Of a DNA stretch of 64,000 nucleotides, positions 44,862 to 54,750 are shown piece by piece. Source of the stretch: Anditalea andensis (GTDB lineage: Bacteria; Bacteroidota; Bacteroidia; Cytophagales; Cyclobacteriaceae); contig NZ_JMIH01000022.1 of the NCBI RefSeq assembly GCF_000714815.1, forward strand, positions 331,494-395,493, given 5' to 3'. Position 1 is the stretch's first letter. Every line of letters starts with the position of its first letter. The notes beneath the pieces were generated by a model, which saw only the letters and a program-made list of their open reading frames with translations, did no database searches and was not told the origin of the DNA. Position numbers and translations under genes: made by a program.

Positions 44862-45531
44862 ACTGACCCTCCTGTATGATGCCCCCTTTTATTTGGATGA
44901 TTTTATTGGTTTTCTTTGCCAGCTCGGGGTCATGGGTGACCAGGACCAGTGTGGTTCCGTTCTGTTTGTTCAGGTCAAAGATCATATCTTCTATGATGGT
45001 ACCCGTTTCAGTATCCAGGTTACCGGTAGGTTCATCTGCAAATAGTATTTTAGGTTCATTGGCAAATGCCCGGGCTATAGAAACCCGCTGCTGTTCCCCG
45101 CCGGATAGCTGCGTCGGATAGTGGGTGGACCGGTCAGCCAGGCCTACCATTTTGAGCAGCTCCTGCGCTTTTGTTTTGGCATCCTTTCTTTTTTTAAGCT
45201 CTAGCGGCACCATTACATTTTCCAAAGCTGTCAATGTGGGGAGCAGCTGGAAATTTTGAAAAATAAAACCTACTTCTTTATTCCTTACAGCAGCCCTTTG
45301 ATCTTCTGATAGCTTTTCCAACGCATGTCCGTTGAGGATGACACTGCCAGAGGTAGCATAGTCCAAACCTGCGCAAAGACCTAGTAGCGTGGTCTTACCG
45401 CTTCCAGAAGGGCCTACTATGGCGACACTTTCCCCTTCATCAATGGAAAAATGTACGTTGTCCAGCACTGTTAATTTTCGGGAACCGCTTTGATAGGTTT
45501 TCGTGACGTTTTCTACGGAAAGAATTTGCAT
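44854..45531 (-). CDS. ABC transporter ATPase (YbbA/LolD-like)
   Basis: 225 residues. Walker A GPSGSGKTTLL at 40-50, Q-loop, signature LSGGEQQRVSIARA near 142-155, Walker B ILFADEPTGNLD, and switch His in VTHDPELA. Matches the MacB/LolD/YbbA class of ATPases. Partner of the overlapping permease gene. Divergent from the TesA-like gene across 167 bp. Confidence 0.94.
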   Translation of the reverse strand: MQILSVENVTKTYQSGSRKLTVLDNVHFSIDEGESVAIVGPSGSGKTTLLGLCAGLDYATSGSVILNGHALEKLSEDQRAAVRNKEVGFIFQNFQLLPTLTALENVMVPLELKKRKDAKTKAQELLKMVGLADRSTHYPTQLSGGEQQRVSIARAFANEPKILFADEPTGNLDTETGTIIEDMIFDLNKQNGTTLVLVTHDPELAKKTNKIIQIKGGIIQEGQYV

Positions 45532-45698
45532 GTTGAAAGAATAAGGTATAGATCTGATTTAGCCTAAACGTATATGGCGGGATAAACGTTTGTTTAAAAG
45601 TAAGCTCTTTTAACATAAAGCAAAAACAACTTTTAAAGAAGTATGCTTATAATGTGAAAGGTTTATCATATTTATATTTAATATCATCGATAGAGCAC

Positions 45699-46379
45699 AT
45701 GAAAAAAAATAATTATCCGCATTTGATTATAATTTTATTTTTATTGTTGGGCTTTGCTTGTGGGACCAATGAGGTGGACACGGACGAAACTGAGGTGGTC
45801 AGAGAGGAAGGTGCCAAGCCATCAATTGAGCCCAAGACCATATTGTTTTTCGGAAACAGCCTCACAGCAGGATATGGAATAGATCCGGAAGATGCTTTTC
45901 CAGGGATTATCCAACAAAAAATAGACAGTCTAGGCCTGGACTATAAAATAATCAATGGCGGTTTGAGTGGTGAAACTACTGCCAGTGGGCTTAACAGACT
46001 GGACTGGTTCCTGGAAGAGGAGCCGGATATTTTTATCTTAGAACTAGGAGGAAATGACGGACTGAGGGGCATTGCGGTGGATGAAACCAGAAAAAATCTG
46101 GAAATGATGATAGAGTTGGTTCAAACCAGGTATCCTGATACGGAGATCGTTTTGGCAGGTATGCAAATCCCGCCGAATATGGGCCGGGACTATGCAGAGA
46201 ATTTCCGGAACATGTATCTGGATATAGCAGGTGATTATGATCTTGTTTTGATACCGTTTCTTTTGGAAGGAGTGGGAGGAGAAGCTTCATTGAACTTGCC
46301 CGATGGTATACATCCTACTGAAGAGGGCCATAAGATCGTGGCTGAGACAGTGTGGGAGTATCTTTATCCCATTTTATAA
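45699..46379 (+). CDS. SGNH-type arylesterase lipoprotein (TesA-like)
   Basis: 226 residues from ATG 45699; leader ends LLLGFAC, a lipobox at about residue 21 (a longer frame from 45654 lacks a sensible leader). SGNH blocks: GNSLTAGYG with the nucleophile Ser, GLSGETTASGL, GGNDGLRG, and DGIHPTEEGH with catalytic Asp and His. TesA hydrolyses acyl-CoA and aryl esters; here it is a lipid-anchored periplasmic protein. The divergent neighbourhood with ybbA-ybbP is the same as in proteobacteria. Confidence 0.92.
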   Translation: MKKNNYPHLIIILFLLLGFACGTNEVDTDETEVVREEGAKPSIEPKTILFFGNSLTAGYGIDPEDAFPGIIQQKIDSLGLDYKIINGGLSGETTASGLNRLDWFLEEEPDIFILELGGNDGLRGIAVDETRKNLEMMIELVQTRYPDTEIVLAGMQIPPNMGRDYAENFRNMYLDIAGDYDLVLIPFLLEGVGGEASLNLPDGIHPTEEGHKIVAETVWEYLYPIL

Positions 46380-46585
46380 ATTGGGTATAAGGCTGTGTCC
46401 TCTGCCCGGCGAAGGGTAAAGCCTATTCTCATATACCATTGGTAATCTCTTTGAGAATCAGCTATATCTTCTGTAGATCAGGGGGTATGGCCTTAGGTCT
46501 ACCATATATGGGTTTATTATCATTTTAGGCAATAAGGCTAACAATCTGGAGCAGGTGGTTATTTAGTAAATATAAATTCTTAAAC

Positions 46586-47464
46586 ATGAAATACTCCCTT
46601 TTGATTTTTTATTTTTTTCCTGTTTTGGTCTTTGCCCAGTCTTTGCCTGGAGCTGAATTTCAGAATAGACAAGAGGTAGATAGTCTTGTTATCGAAGAGG
46701 AAGAAAAAGGCAAGCCCCCCAAAATTTTTCACGCAGAGCCAGTTTTTATAGACCTGATCACTGATCTGGGCGCCAGAAAGGGAGAAAGCGCTTTAGAGCT
46801 TGGAGCAGGATTTAATGATTATCTTGGATATACGAGATACAACGTGCTGTTGGAATATGAATTTGTACCTGTAGATCGGTTGGGCTTTGAGATTGAAATT
46901 CCTATAAATCTTTTTAGTGATAACAGTACTGATCAAATGTTTCTCCAAAGTGGAGCAAAAGAAGATAGGGATGGCAGCAGGATCAATGCCCTTAGGACTG
47001 CCGTACAGTATACATTTTTGGTGTCAGAAAAATGGCAGACCTCATTGGCGATAGGGTATTTGAATGAATTAAAGTTGCCAGACTTTAAAGATTATGGAAG
47101 AGAGACTGCCCTACAGGGAAACAATTACAATCCTTTCCTGGTGGCTGCTAAAAGATTTGGGTTGAATTACCACACTTTGATATTAGGGGGTCCATTGATA
47201 AAGCAGGGGTTTGGTGAAGAGGAAGTTGATGTTATCTGGCAGGTGAATTCAAATTTTCACTATATGATCCCCGGTACCCGGAATTTTCTTGGGATCGAAT
47301 TGAACAAAGAAATAGAAGATGGGGATTTCAGCATGGTCATCCGCCCGCAGATTATCATCAATTTAGCCCAAAACTTAAACCTCGGCTTTACATCAGGTAT
47401 TCCTGTCAACAAAGAATACCAGAGGATGAGTACATTTTTTAGAGTGATGTATGATTTTAATTAG
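46586..47464 (+). CDS. outer membrane protein, unknown function
   Basis: 292 residues with signal peptide (about 1-17, VLVFAQ). The mature start has a charged linker (VIEEEEKGKPPKIFHAEPVF) then IDLITDLGARKGESALELG, and the rest is amphipathic beta-strands ending in YDFN, as expected for an outer membrane barrel. I have seen this HAEP...DLGARKGE pattern in Bacteroidota proteins without known role. Stands alone between the TesA-like and propeller lipoprotein genes. Confidence 0.7.
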   Translation: MKYSLLIFYFFPVLVFAQSLPGAEFQNRQEVDSLVIEEEEKGKPPKIFHAEPVFIDLITDLGARKGESALELGAGFNDYLGYTRYNVLLEYEFVPVDRLGFEIEIPINLFSDNSTDQMFLQSGAKEDRDGSRINALRTAVQYTFLVSEKWQTSLAIGYLNELKLPDFKDYGRETALQGNNYNPFLVAAKRFGLNYHTLILGGPLIKQGFGEEEVDVIWQVNSNFHYMIPGTRNFLGIELNKEIEDGDFSMVIRPQIIINLAQNLNLGFTSGIPVNKEYQRMSTFFRVMYDFN

Positions 47465-47668
47465 GTAGATTTTTTAAAACTCATAGGAAGGATTTGACAT
47501 ATGTTGAAGTAAATTTTGGCTATATTTACAATAAGGTGCAAAGTAGAAAATGCCATGTCTATTTTTTAACTCATACAGTATATCTGAAAGGCTATTAGTA
47601 GTTTTTACAAAATTAATGAGTAAATTAAAGTGTTGATTCATAATTTGTAACTTGTAGATCATGTTTTA

Positions 47669-48832
47669 ATGCTCAAATTTTTATACCTATACCTGATTTT
47701 AGGGGCAATATTAGTTTTATCCTGCAGTACCAATCAGGAGGAAGCTGTACAGGATGAAAGTCAAGCATACGAGTTGGTTATTATAGATTCAGTGATGGTG
47801 GATCACATAGGCAGGATGATGTTCACAGACATCAGCCCGGATGAATCCAAATATCTGGGTTATGATCAAAATACATTTGATTTTATCATTACTGATAGGG
47901 AGGGAAATATTACTCATCAGTTTAATAAATCCGGAGATAAACCGGATGGGATCGGTGCTTCTCTGATAGCCAGACCTAAGTTCATCAATAATACTCAATT
48001 TGCAGTGTCTTCGAGAAATGGCGTTTTTATTTATAATCTTGACGGAGAGTTAGAAAAAGTGATTGCTCCAAATTATGAAATACAATTAAATGTAACTTTC
48101 ATTGGCGCTGATCATCTACACCTAGTAGATGAAAACCATGTGGTCACCAGGCTAGAGGGCAGAGCAAGACAGGACGGTGGTATAGTAGAAGATGTGAATG
48201 GTCCGCGGTTGGAACTGGTAAATTTAGAGAGGAACGATTTTCAGGGGATAGTGAGAATGCCCCGGGCATCCAGGTTGGCAGATGGCAAAATTTTCCCGCT
48301 GGTCAATACTATGCCTTTTTTTACTGTGTCAGGGAACATGCTTTATCTTTTCTTTAAAAATGATGATCAGTTTCATGTTTATGATTTACATGATCTGGAA
48401 AAGCCTGAAGAGAGTTATATAATACCTTTTGAGAAATTTCATTTAATAACCGGGAAAGATCCATCGAATGTGGATAATGCTGAATTTCAATTTGAATTAA
48501 GAGATATTTTCTATGGTGGTATTCAAAATATAATAGCATTGGATGATAAATTGATTGTAGCATATACCCCTGGGCTAAGTGATCAGGAATTTGTATCAGC
48601 TACTGCTGGGATAGATAATTCCGTTGAAATGTTTGAAGCAATCGAAAAGGTAAATAAGGTAGCCGCTATTTTGATGAGGAATGATGGTCTTCCTTTGAAT
48701 TTAATTTATCCGGATAATTTTAGCACTTTTCAATTTAGAGATGCTCAGGGGAACATATACATAAATCTGGAATCTGAACAAGAAAAAGATTATGAAGTGG
48801 TTTATATCTCTAGGTTGGAAAGATTGAATTGA
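47669..48832 (+). CDS. propeller-type lipoprotein (DUF4221 / 6-bladed type)
   Basis: 387 residues; leader ending ILVLSC (lipobox about residue 19). The mature sequence consists of repeated strand units (SPDESKYLGYDQNTFDFII, RNGVFIYNLDGELEKVI) with sequence GDKPDGIGASL early, resembling BF2992/DUF4221-type propellers. Second of three such lipoproteins in this window. Convergent with sbcC. Function unknown. Confidence 0.72.
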   Translation: MLKFLYLYLILGAILVLSCSTNQEEAVQDESQAYELVIIDSVMVDHIGRMMFTDISPDESKYLGYDQNTFDFIITDREGNITHQFNKSGDKPDGIGASLIARPKFINNTQFAVSSRNGVFIYNLDGELEKVIAPNYEIQLNVTFIGADHLHLVDENHVVTRLEGRARQDGGIVEDVNGPRLELVNLERNDFQGIVRMPRASRLADGKIFPLVNTMPFFTVSGNMLYLFFKNDDQFHVYDLHDLEKPEESYIIPFEKFHLITGKDPSNVDNAEFQFELRDIFYGGIQNIIALDDKLIVAYTPGLSDQEFVSATAGIDNSVEMFEAIEKVNKVAAILMRNDGLPLNLIYPDNFSTFQFRDAQGNIYINLESEQEKDYEVVYISRLERLN

Positions 48833-48853
48833 GGCACAGCCTTATGGTTAGTC

Positions 48854-48876
48854 GTCCTAAAGCAGAGCCTTAGGAC
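48854..48876. other. hairpin between convergent genes
   Basis: GTCCTAA / TTAGGAC stem with a short loop between the propeller lipoprotein and sbcC. Neither side has a clear T tract, so a terminator function is only possible. Confidence 0.4.
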
Positions 48877-48881
48877 AACAC

Positions 48882-51800
48882 TTAGTACGAATACCGCACT
48901 ACACTGCCCTTCTCTCCATCCAGTTCCACTTCGGCATATACTCCGATCTCCTGCTGCAGTTCCTCTACATGGGAGATGATGCCCACTATGCGGTTTTCTT
49001 GATGTAGGGATTTGAGGGTTTCGAAGACTACGCGCAGTGAGTTTTTGTCAAGGGAACCGAAGCCTTCATCCAGGAAGAAGAAGCTCTGGTCGGCTCGGTT
49101 CAAGGATTTTACTTTTTCTGCCAGTGCCAGAGCCAGACAGAGAGATGCCTGGAAAGTCTGACCCCCCGAAAGCGTTTTTAACAGACGCCGCTTTCCTCCA
49201 TTCAGATGGTCCAGTACCCAGAAGGTATTGTCACTGTCGATCTCCATGCTCAGGTTGTTATTGGTCAGTTTCATAAAGCGGAGATTGGCAGCGTGGCTCA
49301 AATCTTTTAAATAGATACTGCTGACATATTTGACAAATCCACTGCCCTGGAATAACCTGTCCAGCTCTCTCAATTGGCTTTCCCGCTTTTCCACTGTATC
49401 CAAATTCTTATTCAGTTTGGCCTTTTCTTCCAGTTTTAGCAGGGTGGTCTCCATGTGGTTATGGGTTAGGGTAAGCTGGCTTTTGATGTTTCCCAGGATT
49501 GTTTTCGCCGATCTTAAATTATCATTCAACTGTTCAAATGCCGCTTCATTAAATTGGTTTACTGCTTTGTTCTGTTGTAATGCTTCTAATTTGTCCTTAG
49601 TGATGTCCCACTGCCGCTCGAATTCTCTGATGCTGTTTTCCAATTGTGCCACATCCAGATTTTGGTCCAGAATGGCTTTAAGCTCATGCTCCATCTCAAA
49701 ACCCATCTCCTGCATCTTGGATTGCAGGTCATCTTTAAGTTTTAACTGACGATCTTCGCAGCCTTTGAGGAGTTCGGTATACTGATTTAGGTTTGCTAGG
49801 TTGGTGGATTGCTTGCCTCTGGATTCTATGAGTACATCCTTATTTCGCTGGATTTTAATTTCAAGCTGATCTATGGCCTGCTGTACTTTGTTGATTGCAT
49901 CTTGAATCACATCATTAGTCTGGCTGAAATAAGCTTCGCAAAATACTTTATACTGAAGATCCTCTTTTTTGGAAGCAATCGCAGAAAGCTGTGCTGTATA
50001 TTCATTTTGGATGCTTTGTAGTTTTTCTTCGTCAGATTTGGAATTAATCGTAAGCTGGCCACATTCCAGACGTAGGGTTTTTATGGATTGGAAAAGCTGT
50101 TGTTGCTTTACAGTAATAGCAGCTGATTCATTAAGGAAATCTTCTACAGCCTTGAGGGAATCAAAGCCTTTTTCGTTTATTTTACTAAATACATTTTGTC
50201 TTTTGCTTTGTACTTCCTTGAGCTGTTTTTCTTTGTCTTCTATCTTATTTACGACATCGCTATGGCTAAACACGATTTTATCCAAAGTACTGGCCAATCT
50301 ACGGATTCCTGCCAGTGCTGTTTGATTATCCTTTATAGCCATTTCATTTGTCTGAAGGTCTACGGTATCAAATTCTGCTTCTATAGGGTTAGGATGGTCA
50401 TCAGAGCCGCAGAGCGGGCATGGCTGTCCATCATGAAGGTGTGGTGCATATCGAGATAAACCCTGTTGCTGGATTAACTTTTCTCGGACGGTCAGGAGGT
50501 GATTTCCTTTATTTTCTTCAAATGTCATCCAGTTTTCTAAACTGTGCAAACCTTCAGGAATTTGACCTTTGATAGCCTTGATTTCTTCTGTAACTGAGGT
50601 TAGATGCCCCTGAAGTGACTGGAGTTCTTTTACAGTTTGGTCTATAACCAATTGGTTATCCCTTATTTCTCTAATGTAGGTTTTCAGATCTGCCAGTTCA
50701 TTGGGGTCCGGTGTTTTTAACAAATCCATTTGCTTTTCCTGCGCTTCGATTTGCTCGGTCAGGTGGATGATTTTTTCTCTGCACCCTTCGATGGAAGGTC
50801 TCAGCTGCTCAATGGTTTTTTTATAGTCTCTGGATTTAAGCTGTAGGGCATTGATCTCCATCACCTTTTTAAGATCGCGGATTTTTGCCTCCCTTTCTCC
50901 CTTTTTGGCAAACTCTTTTTGAAGGGCTGTTTCGGTGTGGATAAGTTCAGCTACTTTCTCCTCATATTCTGTTTTCCAACGTTTACAATTTGTGACAGAA
51001 ACACTATATTTTTCCAGATCAACCTTCAATTCATCCAATTGGGTAATAAGAGGTTTGAAATGTTGGGTTGCTGTTTGGTATTGTTGGAGATTTGATCTGG
51101 ACCTTTCGATCTGAGGAAGATGTTTTTGCAGTTCATCATATTGAATCTGCAGCTCCTTTAATTCCAAAAACCGCTCTCTAACTAACTTGGCTTTGCTTAA
51201 TTCCTCCTCTATTAGTGTATATTTTTTTTCCTCTATACCTTCTTTTTCCTTTAAAGCTGACAGTTGTTTACCCTGTTCCTGGAGCAGATCTTCTGTGAAT
51301 TCCGCCATTCCTTCCAGTTGCGTTTTAAGGGTGAGTTTTTTAGTATTCACCTCCGAAAGAAGGTTTTTTGTCTGAGAGCTCAGCTCAAAACGTTCCAGTC
51401 CAAATAAGTCTTTCATCATATCCGCCCTGTCCTTTGGCTTAAGTTCTATGAAATCTTTGAACTTACCCTGGGGAATGATTACAGTCTGACGGAAATGGTC
51501 CATCTTCATGCCCAATATTTCTTCCGCCCCCTGATCCAAAGGTTCCCATGAAGAAGTATTTGTGGCCCTATAGAATGTATGCACCGCAGGCCGTACATCT
51601 TCCCAATTGTTTTTATTACGGGAAGCGACATATTCAGCTTTATATTGGTACTGGTTGTTTTTTCCTGCCTTAAATTGGAAAGTGATGGCTACCCTGTTGC
51701 TTTGAAGATTGAGCATGCTGCTTTTTTCTCCACGGGAGGAGAGCCTTTCCGTATTCCCATATAGGGCTAAGAGAATAGCTTCGAGTATGGAAGACTTCCC

Positions 51801-51917
51801 ACTGCCTACTGCACCGAAGATACCGAACAATCCTGCTGATGTGAGTTTGTTAAAATCTATGGTCTGCTTTTCTTTATAGGAGTAAAGACCCTCTATATCT
51901 AATGTAACCGGTATCAT
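48882..51917 (-). CDS. sbcC: exonuclease SbcCD, ATPase subunit SbcC
   Basis: 1011-residue SMC/Rad50-like protein. Walker A GAVGSGKSSILEAI at about 34-47, long coiled-coils, the zinc-hook CPLCGS near residue 500, ABC signature LSGGQTFQASLCLALALAE and Walker B FFFLDEGFGSLD near the C-terminus. Together with SbcD it opens hairpin and cruciform DNA and cuts palindromes. Its start overlaps the stop of sbcD by four bases (ATGA). Confidence 0.97.
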   Translation of the reverse strand: MIPVTLDIEGLYSYKEKQTIDFNKLTSAGLFGIFGAVGSGKSSILEAILLALYGNTERLSSRGEKSSMLNLQSNRVAITFQFKAGKNNQYQYKAEYVASRNKNNWEDVRPAVHTFYRATNTSSWEPLDQGAEEILGMKMDHFRQTVIIPQGKFKDFIELKPKDRADMMKDLFGLERFELSSQTKNLLSEVNTKKLTLKTQLEGMAEFTEDLLQEQGKQLSALKEKEGIEEKKYTLIEEELSKAKLVRERFLELKELQIQYDELQKHLPQIERSRSNLQQYQTATQHFKPLITQLDELKVDLEKYSVSVTNCKRWKTEYEEKVAELIHTETALQKEFAKKGEREAKIRDLKKVMEINALQLKSRDYKKTIEQLRPSIEGCREKIIHLTEQIEAQEKQMDLLKTPDPNELADLKTYIREIRDNQLVIDQTVKELQSLQGHLTSVTEEIKAIKGQIPEGLHSLENWMTFEENKGNHLLTVREKLIQQQGLSRYAPHLHDGQPCPLCGSDDHPNPIEAEFDTVDLQTNEMAIKDNQTALAGIRRLASTLDKIVFSHSDVVNKIEDKEKQLKEVQSKRQNVFSKINEKGFDSLKAVEDFLNESAAITVKQQQLFQSIKTLRLECGQLTINSKSDEEKLQSIQNEYTAQLSAIASKKEDLQYKVFCEAYFSQTNDVIQDAINKVQQAIDQLEIKIQRNKDVLIESRGKQSTNLANLNQYTELLKGCEDRQLKLKDDLQSKMQEMGFEMEHELKAILDQNLDVAQLENSIREFERQWDITKDKLEALQQNKAVNQFNEAAFEQLNDNLRSAKTILGNIKSQLTLTHNHMETTLLKLEEKAKLNKNLDTVEKRESQLRELDRLFQGSGFVKYVSSIYLKDLSHAANLRFMKLTNNNLSMEIDSDNTFWVLDHLNGGKRRLLKTLSGGQTFQASLCLALALAEKVKSLNRADQSFFFLDEGFGSLDKNSLRVVFETLKSLHQENRIVGIISHVEELQQEIGVYAEVELDGEKGSVVRYSY

Positions 51918-53143
51918 GAGGTGTAGTTTTGACTGGTGATTTCCCTGAAAAGTGACATCAGCTCTTCATTGGGCTCCAATCCTTTCTGGGTTTTAAAAAA
52001 TTTCTTGAATAGGGTTTCCATGTCCTGATTCAGGTCATCTGCATGTAGGGCATTATTTCCAGTTCCTATGCCTGCCGACAGTTGTGGAATCAAATTCACT
52101 ATACCGTCATGAGCCTGCATGATGGCCTTCCTCGTTTGGGAGTCGATGGATTCTTCTGTTACATACGTCAGCTCTACAAAGCAGTAGGGGTTTGCTTCCA
52201 GCCAATTCAGTGTTTCCTCCAAGTTATCAAATTTTTTACGGTAAAGTGGTCTTCCACTTTTTAGAGGGATAGGATCATAACTAACCCGTTGAGCCGGCTG
52301 TGCTTCTATTTTGATCACCTGCTTCACCTGATCGGCTTCACTGAAGGAATAGGCCAGGGGCGAACTGCTGTAGATCACGGGACACCGCAACTTATCCACT
52401 GCATGGTAGCGATGAAGGTGGCCTAAAGCAGCGTATTGGATCTGTCGGGGAATATTGTTAGTAAAAAGGGCCTGAGCACCCCCTACATGAAGGATAGACC
52501 TTTCGCTTTCCGGTTCTGGCTCGGGTTTTTCTCCTTCTTTCACAAAAAAGAAATGCCCTATAAATATGTTTACCCCTTTATCATCACAATAAGTATCGGC
52601 TATGTTTTTCCATTTTTCAGATAAGAGGTTCCTAAGCGATTGTTCTTTGTCACTTTCTCCGAGATAGGTTTTTAGTAAAACTTCATTGGCATAAGGGGCC
52701 ATCAATATCCTAACCGGAAAGCCTAAATACGGCAATTTTGCTTCTATGAACCCGGGTTCACTTTGGGTAATGACTATCCCAGACCCCACCGGACCGGTCC
52801 GGACCACTGAGTCATATTTACTATAGAATATGATCCCCAGCTCCCTGGCCAGAGGATCAGGTGCCTCTACGAACTGGGTACTGTCATGGTTGCCGGAGAT
52901 GGCGATGACGAGCCTTTTACCGTTATTGGACAGCTTCTTGAGTGTCTTAAATAACAGCTCCACGGCTTCATGGTTGGGATTGAAGCTGTCAAATATATCT
53001 CCTGCCAATAAGACTAAATCTATTTGTTCTTTATCGCAGACTTGTCCGATCTCTTCCAGAACAAGCCTTTGCTCTTCAAGTCGTGAAAATTCCTGAAGCT
53101 TCTTGCCCAAATGCCAGTCAGCGGTATGTAATATTTTAAGCAT
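51914..53143 (-). CDS. sbcD: exonuclease SbcCD, nuclease subunit SbcD
   Basis: 409 residues. Mre11-type phosphoesterase motifs: HTADWHLGKKL, LAGDIFDSFNPNHE, ISGNHDSTQF, IGHFFF and ALGHLHRYH, which bind the two metal ions. Nuclease partner of SbcC. A TACTTTTG box on minus at 53217-53210 could be the -7 element of the operon promoter, though its -33 partner is poor. Confidence 0.97.
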   Translation of the reverse strand: MLKILHTADWHLGKKLQEFSRLEEQRLVLEEIGQVCDKEQIDLVLLAGDIFDSFNPNHEAVELLFKTLKKLSNNGKRLVIAISGNHDSTQFVEAPDPLARELGIIFYSKYDSVVRTGPVGSGIVITQSEPGFIEAKLPYLGFPVRILMAPYANEVLLKTYLGESDKEQSLRNLLSEKWKNIADTYCDDKGVNIFIGHFFFVKEGEKPEPEPESERSILHVGGAQALFTNNIPRQIQYAALGHLHRYHAVDKLRCPVIYSSSPLAYSFSEADQVKQVIKIEAQPAQRVSYDPIPLKSGRPLYRKKFDNLEETLNWLEANPYCFVELTYVTEESIDSQTRKAIMQAHDGIVNLIPQLSAGIGTGNNALHADDLNQDMETLFKKFFKTQKGLEPNEELMSLFREITSQNYTS

Positions 53144-53534
53144 AAAGGATGAACCTTATAAAGGAACTATTGGTGTAATTTTAAATTTAGAACCTTATTT
53201 TTATTTGGCCAAAAGTAGTGTAGATAATTGTCGTAAAAGAAGAAATATTTCAGATCAAGATAAATTTAAACATTGGTGACCTGACATCTGGATTAAGCAG
53301 AATTTCTTATTATGTGGCTTTTATGTGAAATAATAAATATGGTATAACTCCACATAATGTGGAAATGTTTAATGAAAAATTCCACATGTTTGTATAAGAA
53401 GTTGATGACATTGAAATGTTAAAAAGATAATTTTTTCTTGCTTTCAATTAATTTTTACGGCTTATTTGGGGTACTGTTGTGTGGAAGTTGGTGATTGTGA
53501 GGCTGTGGCATTGTATTTGTCTTTAGCAAAAATT
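53144..53534. other. intergenic region between sbcD and the rlpA-like gene
   Basis: AT-rich, with the palindrome CCACATAATGTGG at 53350-53362 and additional ATGTGG and CCACAT half-sites at 53312-53317 and 53382-53387. No gene recognised. It should contain two divergent promoters. Confidence 0.5.
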
Positions 53535-54071
53535 ATGAAAAAGTGGATTTTATTTAGTTGTATATTGTGTTTAATCCTTGGGACTCAGTCAGTGAGCGAA
53601 GCTTCGACATCATTCCATGAACAGGATACCCTGCTTACGATACAGAAAGGTACAGCAAGTTTTTACGGAAAACTTTTTCATAAGAAGAAAACCGCCAGCG
53701 GCGAGACTTTTGACATGAACGAAATGACTGCTGCGCATAAACACCTTCCTTTTGGCACACGGATCAAAGTGACCAACCTCACCAATGGCAAACAGGTAAT
53801 CGTAAAAGTCAACGATAGACTACCTCCCTCCAGCAGCCGTGTAATAGACCTTTCCAGAGGCGCTGCAAGACAATTGGAAATGATAGGAGATGGTTTAGCC
53901 CCGGTAAAATTAGATGCATTAAGCTTTAGAATGATCTCCACTTTGATCAATTATTATGAGGAGATTCCCTCGGAATTAAGATTGAGAAGGTTTTTTGAAC
54001 CTATCCAGCATATTCAAAATTATCAATATATATTTCAGGCACCTTTCTTAAGTTCAAGATCGATTAAATAA
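53535..54071 (+). CDS. RlpA-like double-psi beta-barrel protein
   Basis: 178 residues from ATG 53535 (MKKWILFSCILCLILG); the upstream frame to 53466 would spoil the leader. Signal peptide ends about SEA at residue 24. RlpA/DPBB signature: KGTASFYGKLFHKKKTASGETF, MTAAHKHLPFGTRIKVTN, VNDRLPP and IDLSRGAARQL. RlpA proteins are septal peptidoglycan lytic transglycosylases acting on naked glycans. No SPOR domain follows, so targeting to the septum may be lacking. Confidence 0.9.
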   Translation: MKKWILFSCILCLILGTQSVSEASTSFHEQDTLLTIQKGTASFYGKLFHKKKTASGETFDMNEMTAAHKHLPFGTRIKVTNLTNGKQVIVKVNDRLPPSSSRVIDLSRGAARQLEMIGDGLAPVKLDALSFRMISTLINYYEEIPSELRLRRFFEPIQHIQNYQYIFQAPFLSSRSIK

Positions 54072-54442
54072 TCATTAATTGACGATATTTTAATATATAA
54101 GCCCGTATAGAAATCATTACGGTGAAAGTGATTAGTTACGAAGCCTATATATCTTTTTTTTTTATTTGTAAAGGTTGTTGAACTTACATTTTAAGTTTTA
54201 CTGTGTTTTATCTATTGAATGGTTACATTTTATCATGTGATTCTTCGTAGGGAAAAACCTTCTTAGTAAGTTGTTCTTCTTTGTACGGGAAGGAGTGAAT
54301 TAATAATGTAAAGATAAAAATATATCTATTCTTTGCTGCTTCCATCCTCTTTTTATATGTATTAATAAAAAGTTCTATTCTTTATGGTTATAGTCAACAA
54401 GGAGTAGAAGAAGAAATTTTTTTCAAAATAAATATAAAGATT
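54072..54442. other. AT-rich gap before the peptide operon
   Basis: No gene recognised. Long T and A runs; no hairpin with a clear stem is seen behind the rlpA-like gene. Confidence 0.45.
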
Positions 54443-54473
54443 TTTGTAAATAAAAAAAAGTAATGTAAGTTTG
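54443..54473 (+). promoter_or_regulatory. consensus promoter of the small peptide gene
   Basis: TTTG at 54443-54446, 19-nt spacer, TAAGTTTG at 54466-54473: exact match to the Bacteroidota -33/-7 consensus. Transcript start near 54480, giving a leader of about 30 nt to ATG 54510. Confidence 0.8.
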
Positions 54474-54509
54474 GTTCACTAAATTTAACCACTTTAAATG
54501 TATTTAATC

Positions 54510-54704
54510 ATGACAATCAAAAAAATCCAAATTGTCTCAATTCTTAGCTTTACATTAATAGGTGGTGGCTTTATGTTATCTATTCAGCAGGATGCTAATG
54601 CTGAAGTTTCTATTAATGCAACTTGCCAATATGATGATGCAGGTTGTGTCAATACAGTAACAACCAACATGTGTTATTGTGAAGTTCAGCCAGTTGTTCA
54701 TTAA
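54510..54704 (+). CDS. secreted cysteine-rich small peptide
   Basis: 64 residues from ATG 54510 (ATG 54498 would add four). Strong signal peptide: MTIKKIQIVSILSFTLIGGG, cleavage expected after DANA at about residue 31. The predicted mature part is 33 residues with four Cys at mature positions 8, 15, 24 and 26. It lies behind a consensus promoter and before a terminator, then a propeller lipoprotein and a CxxC lipoprotein. The layout recalls NVEALA-type peptide genes of Bacteroidota, which also sit beside propeller lipoproteins, but the sequence does not carry that motif exactly. Function unknown; possibilities are a signal, bacteriocin-like or surface peptide. Confidence 0.7.
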   Translation: MTIKKIQIVSILSFTLIGGGFMLSIQQDANAEVSINATCQYDDAGCVNTVTTNMCYCEVQPVVH

Positions 54705-54716
54705 CAAGTTTACATC

Positions 54717-54750
54717 AACGCCACAGAAATTTATGTGGCGTTTTTATTTT
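54717..54750 (+). terminator. intra-operon terminator behind the peptide gene
   Basis: Stem AACGCCACA / TGTGGCGTT with eight-base loop, followed by TTTATTTT. It stands 12 bp after the peptide stop and ends 7 bp before the lipoprotein start, so most transcripts should end here, keeping the peptide more abundant than the lipoproteins. Confidence 0.85.
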
